Of a DNA stretch of 23,470 bases, positions 6,147 through 12,266 are shown in pieces. The stretch covers positions 1-23,470 of the forward strand of contig JBCCFC010000027.1 of the NCBI GenBank assembly GCA_039029935.1. Direction: 5' to 3'. A model generated the notes under the pieces. The model made no database searches. It saw nothing but the letters and a program-made list of their open reading frames with translations, and was not told the DNA's origin. The first letter of the stretch is position 1. Each line of letters opens with the position of its first letter. This stretch comes from G039029935 sp039029935 (GTDB taxonomy: Bacteria; Chloroflexota; Anaerolineae; Caldilineales; Caldilineaceae). The translations under genes and the position numbers were made by a program.

Positions 6147-8093
6147 TTACTCCAACTGTGTTCGTTCAAGCGGGAACGTAATGGTAAAGGATGTGCCTTG
6201 GTTGCGGACAAGCTGGACATTGCCATTCAGTTGCTTTGTAAACAGGCTCACCAAATATAAGCCGAGTGAATCTGGGTTGGGGAATGGAATATGCTCTGGG
6301 ATACCACTACCATCATCGCTGACGCTCAACTCCGCGATTGCCGCCTGATCGGACTCGACAAACTCTGCCTGATCTGCTAACCGTGTGCCACAAGCAATGG
6401 TTAACGTCCCTGCCTGACCGTTGGTAAATCCATATTTGAAGGCATTAGACACCAACTCACTTACAATTAGCCCACAAGAGATGGCTGATTGGATATCCAG
6501 CAATAGTTCAGATAATTCTAAATGAAGACGGACTCGCGGCGCAATTTGTGTATAGGTTAGATGCAATTCTGTGACCAGTGTACGGATATATTTGGCAAAA
6601 TTGATGGTGGCGAGGTCTTTGGTTTGATACAGTTGCTCATGCACCAAGGCTAACGATAGAATCCGGTTTTGGCTTTCGCGCAGGATTTCAGAGACAGTTC
6701 CTGCGACAGCCCCTGTGGCAGTGCTATCTATAGTCGTATTGTTGACAGGCACACCGTTGACAGGCACACCGTTGACAGGCACACCGTTGATAGGCACACT
6801 GTTTGTTGCATTGGTTTGAATCCGCCGTGTCTGTAGACGTAACATGCTTGAAATGACTTGAAGATTATTTTTTACTCTGTGGTGAATCTCATGGACCAGC
6901 ACTTCTTTCTCCTGTAAAGAAGCTTCTAGCTGTGTCTGCGCCAATTGGCGTTCCAATTTATAGCCAATCCACTGTGCGGCTAATTTGATCACTTCCTTAT
7001 CCGCCTCGCTAAATGGTTCTGGACGAGGATACGGGCTGGAAAATGTGATGGTCCCATATATCTTGCCACCCACATGCACCACCGTTCCCACATAGGCTTC
7101 CGCTTTATTTTCCTGATGGGCGGGATGAGTGGCATAACACGAGTTGCTCATATGCTCAATAGCGACAATATGCTCGGAATCGGCGCCTTTGTCCTCCTGC
7201 AATGTAATCGCCGAATAGGTCTGGGCTAGCTCCAGCTCATCCCCCGGTTGAAGCGGATAATCTTTGGCAAGAATTTCTTCGATTTGCAGAACATCGCCCT
7301 CAATACTCGTAAAAATTGCCAAAGGGAGATTGAGCCGTCGGACACAGAGGTCTAAAATTTCACAGACCTTTTCATTAAACGATGTGGTTAAATCGGTGGT
7401 AATCCGATGAAGTCGACTTAGGTCTGTCACATAGTCGTGTAGCTTTTGTTGTGATTGCCTGCGTGTTTCCTCTGTCTCTTTGCTATGTTCAATTTCTGCC
7501 TGGAGCCGTCGATTTGTCTCCTCCAAGGTCGAAATTAACTCCGTGAGCGTTTGGTTGATGTGATAGACCAATAAAATGGTGATGATGTAAAATCCTTGGA
7601 GCACAAGTTGGGCGGTCAGCGAGGTTTCGCTAAAATAGAGCCCCAATAGCAGGTTTGACACCAACGTTAATCCGCTCGCAAGCAGAATTTGTCGGTTTGT
7701 TCCCAATGTACCGATCAGAAAAAGATATAGAACATAGTCAATGACAACCGGAAACTCAACATTGGATTCATATTGGATTGCCAGATTGGTCGAAATCAGC
7801 CAAAAGCCAATGGTGAACGTTGAAATCGCCTGTTGAAGACGCCCTTTGAGCAGAATAAACAGCACAAAACAATTGATGAGCAGGGCAGGAATGCGAAAGA
7901 AAATATTGGTATTAATGTCCACATCATTGGGCGAAATCAGATTGAAGACAATACGCATCGACTGCCACAAAATGAATAGCCAAAGTACCGTGCTCAAAAT
8001 GCTGGCCCGACGGTTATTTTGCAGGTTTTCATAGGAATTGGGGTTGATAAATTGGTGAAGATAAGATGTTGTCTTTGTGATGATTGTTTTCAT
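6147..8093 (-). CDS. membrane GAF/HisKA_2 sensor histidine kinase (648 aa)
   Basis: N-terminal membrane domain of about six helices (near 33-52, 66-83, 91-106, 114-130, 136-154, 163-180) with short loops, then a coiled coil (about 182-222), a GAF-like domain (about 232-380, ending near AAQWIGYKLERQ), and a HisKA_2 dimerisation helix with VHEIHHRVKNNLQVISSMLR; the phosphoacceptor is the His before RVKNN (H405). The ATPase has VSELVSNAFKYGF and DDGSGIP, ending SLGLYLVSLFTKQLNG. An insertion of about 40 residues separates the two expected dimerisation helices and contains four VPVNG-type pentapeptides. No strong Shine-Dalgarno precedes the ATG at 8093; the bases before it are A-rich. The gene is followed on the same strand by the hybrid kinase, with a repeat hairpin between them. 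Confidence 0.9.
   Translation of the reverse strand: MKTIITKTTSYLHQFINPNSYENLQNNRRASILSTVLWLFILWQSMRIVFNLISPNDVDINTNIFFRIPALLINCFVLFILLKGRLQQAISTFTIGFWLISTNLAIQYESNVEFPVVIDYVLYLFLIGTLGTNRQILLASGLTLVSNLLLGLYFSETSLTAQLVLQGFYIITILLVYHINQTLTELISTLEETNRRLQAEIEHSKETEETRRQSQQKLHDYVTDLSRLHRITTDLTTSFNEKVCEILDLCVRRLNLPLAIFTSIEGDVLQIEEILAKDYPLQPGDELELAQTYSAITLQEDKGADSEHIVAIEHMSNSCYATHPAHQENKAEAYVGTVVHVGGKIYGTITFSSPYPRPEPFSEADKEVIKLAAQWIGYKLERQLAQTQLEASLQEKEVLVHEIHHRVKNNLQVISSMLRLQTRRIQTNATNSVPINGVPVNGVPVNGVPVNNTTIDSTATGAVAGTVSEILRESQNRILSLALVHEQLYQTKDLATINFAKYIRTLVTELHLTYTQIAPRVRLHLELSELLLDIQSAISCGLIVSELVSNAFKYGFTNGQAGTLTIACGTRLADQAEFVESDQAAIAELSVSDDGSGIPEHIPFPNPDSLGLYLVSLFTKQLNGNVQLVRNQGTSFTITFPLERTQLE
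6741..6797 (-). repeat. in-frame 15-bp tandem repeat (VPVNG)4 in the kinase
   Basis: Four copies of a 15-bp unit (GTTGACAGGCACACC on +) encode VPING, VPVNG, VPVNG, VPVNN. Near-identical copies imply recent slippage, and 15 bp keeps the reading frame. The position corresponds to the loop joining the two HisKA_2 helices. Confidence 0.88.
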
Positions 8094-8477
8094 AGATATT
8101 TTTTTTGCTGGATTGCAACTGTTTGCTATTGTCTATAACGCCCGATGTCCTGTTTGAGATTCGCAAATTCCTTACAATTCTGTAGATTGTCTTATGGATA
8201 TACATAGACTATCTCTGCCAGAGCGACAAATGACAGTGGGCTAGCTGACGCTTCTCGTTAGGTTATGGCATATGTATTCATTTTCACCGCGTAATTGCCT
8301 AGACACCAAATTTTCGTTATGATTGGTTGCGTTATCTTAGTTGACTCATTCGACACCAAAATAGTTACTCATTGCTGAACAAGCACAACCAAACCTTTGG
8401 CAACACGATGCTTACAGGTTTTGCTTGTCATTCCTGTGAAGGCAGGAATCCAGTATGCTTAACCGAGAGACACATAA
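8094..8477. promoter_or_regulatory. divergent intergenic region between kinase and lipoprotein genes
   Basis: About 380 bases that should hold both divergent promoters. Seen here: an imperfect palindrome GTCTTATG-GATATA-CATAGAC at 8189-8209; a direct repeat GACACCAAA at 8302-8310 and 8352-8360 (50-bp spacing); and a dispersed-repeat-like hairpin at 8430-8449. No promoter hexamer pair was convincing, so no promoter is called. The paired GACACCAAA sites could be operators, which is inference. Confidence 0.4.
8430..8449. repeat. dRS3-like small palindrome (ATTCCTG...CAGGAAT)
   Basis: A 7-bp perfect stem ATTCCTG/CAGGAAT with a TGAAGG loop, flanked by GTC before and CCAG after. It resembles the widespread ATTCCC-N8-GGGAAT dispersed repeats found in many bacterial genomes. 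It lies about 30 nt before the lipoprotein start. Confidence 0.5.
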
Positions 8478-9689
8478 ATGGACTTCCTAAAAAAAGCGAA
8501 TTTGATACAGCTTGCTGGCATTATACTCATATGGAGCCTCGTAAGCAGTAGTTGTCAGCAACCCCCGCAAAAAGCGATGCAGACACCCACGTTGGACCGA
8601 CTCACCCCATCCACCGTAACACCTGTACCTAATCCGACCCGTACAACGCAGGCATCTTCCTCAACGAACTTTTCGCTTGACCTCAAAATTGCTGAGCCAA
8701 CCGCACACCTGCCCGGCAGCATTGTCTTTATCGAGCAGCGTGGCTATCCCAATCACCGCATCGCCCGTTTTCACTTTGCTACACAAACGCTGTCAACACT
8801 TTTCACCATCCCCAAGGGCGCGTTGGTCTATCAGCTTGACACCTCGCCCGATGGGGCACAGGTGGTGATGTCCTATACCGGACCTGACGCGGATGGCAAC
8901 GTCACCTATGATCATAGCGAAATTTATCTTTTAGATATCACAAATGACATGGATGAAACAATGGACGACACGGTGAAGCGTCAAGAGGAAATGCTGGTTA
9001 GTCCAACCGAAGTTGGCATTTTGTATTATGATCCTGTGTGGTCGCCAGACGGCCGTTTTATCTACTACATCCGCTATGTCCCTGATGCAGAGCCATTGAC
9101 ACTGAGCATCGAACGCTATCATACCGAAACACAGACCACCGAACATATCGCCACCAATGGACTCTGGCCGCAACTTTCGCCGGATGGCACACGACTGGTC
9201 TACCTTGCCATCAACCCAGAGACACAGGTACGGTCACTGGTCATTGCGGATGCAGATGGTGGAAATCCACAAACATTGGTCGCGGAAGATAAATTTTATG
9301 ATTTGGACTTGCCTGTCTTTTCGCCAGACGGTGCATGGGTATACTTCTCTGTCCCCCGTGACCCAACGGCCAGTTCTTGGCTTGAGCGGTTACTAGGCGT
9401 CAAAACCGTTTATGCACATGGCAACCATAATGTTCTTGGTGATTGGTGGCGTATTGCGGTGAAGAATCATGCCGATACACATAGCGATGAACCCACGATT
9501 GAACAGGTTGATGCCGATGCGCCCCCTGCCATCATGATGTATGGCGAGTTTGCACCAGCCGATAGCACCTATTTCGGGTACACAAGCCATCGTGGGTTGT
9601 ATGTTGTGGATACACGGAGTGATATACCAACGACGACACTTGTACTGAAGTCACGGGCAATACGTGTTTTCTCCTGGCTAGATAGATAG
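8478..9689 (+). CDS. lipoprotein with TolB-like WD40/PD40 beta-propeller (403 aa)
   Basis: The N-terminus is a lipoprotein signal: basic start, hydrophobic core 8-22, then LVSSSC with C26 as probable lipid-attached Cys (the -3 Ser is not ideal). A Thr/Pro/Ser-rich stalk follows to about residue 66. The body contains four SPDG motifs, at 123-126, 189-192, 234-237 and 282-285, each in a PD40 blade context (for example VWSPDGRFIYYI). These folds bind proteins or peptides at cell surfaces; the ligand is unknown. The start has GAGAG about 8 nt upstream. The gene stands alone, divergent from the kinase gene on its left and convergent with the Calx-beta gene on its right; the 228-nt convergent gap (9690-9917) shows no clear terminator. 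Confidence 0.87.
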   Translation: MDFLKKANLIQLAGIILIWSLVSSSCQQPPQKAMQTPTLDRLTPSTVTPVPNPTRTTQASSSTNFSLDLKIAEPTAHLPGSIVFIEQRGYPNHRIARFHFATQTLSTLFTIPKGALVYQLDTSPDGAQVVMSYTGPDADGNVTYDHSEIYLLDITNDMDETMDDTVKRQEEMLVSPTEVGILYYDPVWSPDGRFIYYIRYVPDAEPLTLSIERYHTETQTTEHIATNGLWPQLSPDGTRLVYLAINPETQVRSLVIADADGGNPQTLVAEDKFYDLDLPVFSPDGAWVYFSVPRDPTASSWLERLLGVKTVYAHGNHNVLGDWWRIAVKNHADTHSDEPTIEQVDADAPPAIMMYGEFAPADSTYFGYTSHRGLYVVDTRSDIPTTTLVLKSRAIRVFSWLDR

Positions 9690-9917
9690 CACATCCCTGA
9701 TAGGCATGGCATTATGGACTTTTTGTTATTTTATTTGTGCCGTCCAAGCATCTATATCAGGACTCGTTGCGATTAATGATTGTAGTGTTTGTAATGTCGC
9801 CAAATTCAATGCTTGCAGATGTTGAAGCGCATGATTGGGTAATACCAATGAATGGCAAATTAAAAGATACGCAGGAGAACTCTGGGTCCACCGTCACACC
9901 AACTCACGAACCATCAA

Positions 9918-12254
9918 CTATCGCCAAACCACCGTTCCCCCATTCAACGTTAAGCGTATAGGCATCCCCGGCCGAATCTCGATATCACCCAACGCGGGGA
10001 AGGTCGGCAGATAGGAATCATAAGCTTGGCCTCTATGATTCCACTTTTCAATGCTGCTTAAACTAATACTTGGCAAATTGCTAGAGGCATCAGCATGGAG
10101 GGCCGCGCCAGACAGCAGGTTGGGTTTATCTAGGGGTGTCATTACCCAGGTAAAGTCGGTTCCATCTGTGGCATAGAGCATTGGCTCAAATACGTTAGCA
10201 TCGGGGACGCGCCCCACCAGAGACCATACCGCCTGTTGGGGCGGTGCGCTGGGCAAGTCTACGCTGACACGATAGACCCCACTGATGTTGACATTGATGT
10301 CACCCAAGAAGGGCAAACTGGGCAGATAGCTGTCATAACTCTGGCTGACATTGTTCCAGCGGTCGATGGCGTTGATAATGGGTGAAATCTCCTTGCCCTC
10401 TTGACTGATGTTGCTCTCTATATGCTTTATAAGCGTTTCTGTATTTGTGATCCCTTCCACAATCAAGGGCAAGCCCACCCAACTAAAGTCAGATGAACCT
10501 GTTTCGTGTAGCAAATAATCAAACTCACCCAACCGAATCGAATCTGCCGTTGTATCGTTACCATTACAAGTGGCAATTGTGCGGATTTGATAGATGTGAT
10601 TAACGTCTGGGTTGGCGAGCCCGCTGTTAAAATCAAAATAACTAAAGGATTCGTCGTCGACATTGCTGTCGTTGATTGTACCAATACGTTCTGTGGATGG
10701 GTGTGAATCTTCCGGCGTAAAGTAGGCCGATTCACTGCGCCAAATCTCATAGCGATTGCCAACCAATGGTGCGTTCCAGCGCAAATGAATGTCGTCAAAC
10801 CCAGCACGGATGATACTTGGTGAGACGGGGGATGCGCTGTTACAGATTGGTGTTGGGGTGACAGTCGCAGTCGGTGTTGATGTGGGCAGTGTTGATGTTG
10901 GTGTCTGTGTTGGCGTATTGGTAGGTGTCACAGTAGGTATCTGTGTTGGCGTACTGATAGGTGTCATAGTAGGCGTCTGTGTTGGCGTATTGGTAGGTGT
11001 CATAGTAGGTGTCATAGTAGGTGTCTGTGTTGGCGTACTGGTAGGTGTCATAGTGGGTGTCATAGTGGGTGTCATAGTGTGTGTGTGTGTTGGCGTATTG
11101 GTAAGTGTCACAGTTGAGGGATTGTTGTCAATAATTGTACCCTCAGCTCTATTACGGACAATGTTTACACCGAGTGTATTACTAATCACCAACTCAAAAC
11201 GGCGATTGCCCTGCTGAATAAGTAAGTTTTCAATGAGTATAGTGATAGTGGTACCAGTTGCGCCAGCCACAATTGTCGCCGTATCACATTGCGCTTTGTA
11301 ATGTTCTCCAGCTATCGCAGTGCCGCTCATGGTCACATAGTTGACGGTCACATCATGACCCAATGGTGCTGAAAGTTGGATGTCAAAGGTTATTGAACCA
11401 TTCGTTTCATTTGCCGCTGTATCGCTAATCGACAATGTGGGTGTGTCATTGTCCACGACCGACAAAGCGGGTGTGTCATTGTCCACGACCGACAATGTGG
11501 GTGTGTCATTGTCCACGACCGACAATGTGGGTGTGTCATTGTCCACGACCGACAAAGCGGGTGTGTCATTGTCCACGACCGACAATGTGGGTGTGTCATT
11601 GTCCCTAATCGTACCCGTTCCAACTCTATCCCCTAAGGTACTGTTGACAGGGTTGCTTAGGTGGAGTGACATCGTTTCGATATCTTCATACAGAAGATCA
11701 TCGATAACCGGAACACAAACTTGGCAGGTTATACAGCCTGTTGGAAAAATCACTGTACCCATAACATTTTCGAAATCGCTGCCAGCACTAGCACTACCAG
11801 AACTAGTTATATAGTCCACATGCATCTCTTCTGCGGTATTTGGCTTCGATGCTGTAATTGTAAAGGTCAACCAACCCGCATCCTCATCCACGATTGGATC
11901 ATCGATTGTCAATTCTGGCAGCGTCGGTTCGATGCCAAATGTGCGAGTGATTGTCTTTTGTCTTGTGTCACCGAATGTTGTGCAAATAAAATCTGGTTGA
12001 TATATATCAGGACGTATCCTCAATCTGTCGCCCTCAACATTATTTTCATCAAAGACATCATTGGGTATATGAGTGGGCTGCGTTGCATCCCGTACATTGG
12101 TAGGCTGCGTTGTGTCATTCGTGTTCAACAGACCAAAGCCCCATGCATAACTATGGACAGGTTGTGCTGCCCAGATCAACGCTGTGACCACAAGAATCGC
12201 GGTGACGCTGATACAAAACCATAGCCAGCGTACTGTTTTTAAAGTTGTTTGCAT
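9918..12254 (-). CDS. secreted Calx-beta repeat protein with Thr/Pro spacer (778 aa)
   Basis: Probable cell-surface or secreted protein. A signal peptide or anchor covers about 10-37 (hydrophobic 12-30, AQPVHSYA). A Calx-beta domain lies at about 112-220 and a second at about 272-380 (NETNGSITFDIQLSAP ... GTIIDNN); such domains bind Ca2+ and occur in adhesins. Between them, residues 218-277 are six decapeptides (DNDTPTLSVV). A low-complexity TPTMTPT spacer covers 385-469. The C-terminal part (about 471-778) begins with an fn3-like segment, then two related modules: SSDFSWVGLPL to RWNNVSQSYDSYLP and TDFTWVMTPL to KWNHRGQAYDSYLP, with WSLVGRVP between them. This C-terminal module type is common in Chloroflexota surface proteins. 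The start is supported by AGAGGA with 6-nt spacing, placed directly after the stop of the NB-ARC gene, so the two genes are probably co-translated. Confidence 0.87.
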   Translation of the reverse strand: MQTTLKTVRWLWFCISVTAILVVTALIWAAQPVHSYAWGFGLLNTNDTTQPTNVRDATQPTHIPNDVFDENNVEGDRLRIRPDIYQPDFICTTFGDTRQKTITRTFGIEPTLPELTIDDPIVDEDAGWLTFTITASKPNTAEEMHVDYITSSGSASAGSDFENVMGTVIFPTGCITCQVCVPVIDDLLYEDIETMSLHLSNPVNSTLGDRVGTGTIRDNDTPTLSVVDNDTPALSVVDNDTPTLSVVDNDTPTLSVVDNDTPALSVVDNDTPTLSISDTAANETNGSITFDIQLSAPLGHDVTVNYVTMSGTAIAGEHYKAQCDTATIVAGATGTTITILIENLLIQQGNRRFELVISNTLGVNIVRNRAEGTIIDNNPSTVTLTNTPTHTHTMTPTMTPTMTPTSTPTQTPTMTPTMTPTNTPTQTPTMTPISTPTQIPTVTPTNTPTQTPTSTLPTSTPTATVTPTPICNSASPVSPSIIRAGFDDIHLRWNAPLVGNRYEIWRSESAYFTPEDSHPSTERIGTINDSNVDDESFSYFDFNSGLANPDVNHIYQIRTIATCNGNDTTADSIRLGEFDYLLHETGSSDFSWVGLPLIVEGITNTETLIKHIESNISQEGKEISPIINAIDRWNNVSQSYDSYLPSLPFLGDINVNISGVYRVSVDLPSAPPQQAVWSLVGRVPDANVFEPMLYATDGTDFTWVMTPLDKPNLLSGAALHADASSNLPSISLSSIEKWNHRGQAYDSYLPTFPALGDIEIRPGMPIRLTLNGGTVVWR
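10848..11102 (-). repeat. low-complexity Thr/Pro spacer coding region
   Basis: Short in-frame repeats encode about 85 residues of TPTMTPT, TPTQTPT and similar units. They form a flexible, probably glycosylatable stalk between the Calx-beta part and the C-terminal modules. Confidence 0.9.
11431..11610 (-). repeat. six 30-bp tandem repeats (DNDTPTLSVV linker expansion)
   Basis: Six 30-bp units; the only difference inside the first five is GACAATGTGG versus GACAAAGCGG (Thr/Ala). The encoded DND-TPTLSV is the normal junction where one Calx-beta domain ends (IxDND) and the next begins (PTLSI), so the domain boundary itself has been amplified. Confidence 0.93.
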
Positions 12255-12260
12255 AGTGTG

Positions 12261-12266
12261 TCCTCT
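12261..12266 (-). promoter_or_regulatory. Shine-Dalgarno abutting the NB-ARC stop codon
   Basis: On the - strand the order is TAA, AGAGGA, CACACT, ATG: the stop of the ATPase, a strong ribosome site, six bases, then the Calx-beta start. A terminating ribosome would cover the site, which favours coupled expression. Confidence 0.75.

Noticed and set aside
9737..9961. Small + frame in the convergent gap, overlapping the Calx-beta 3' end
   Set aside because: GTG start without a ribosome site, no recognisable features, and overlap with a well supported gene.
10789..11217. Open frame on + encoding VGV-type repeats
   Set aside because: Antisense of the Thr/Pro spacer of the Calx-beta gene; its repetitive translation is a by-product.
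11380..11814. Open frame on + with GVSLSTTDN repeats
   Set aside because: Antisense of the 30-bp decapeptide repeats; no start signals.
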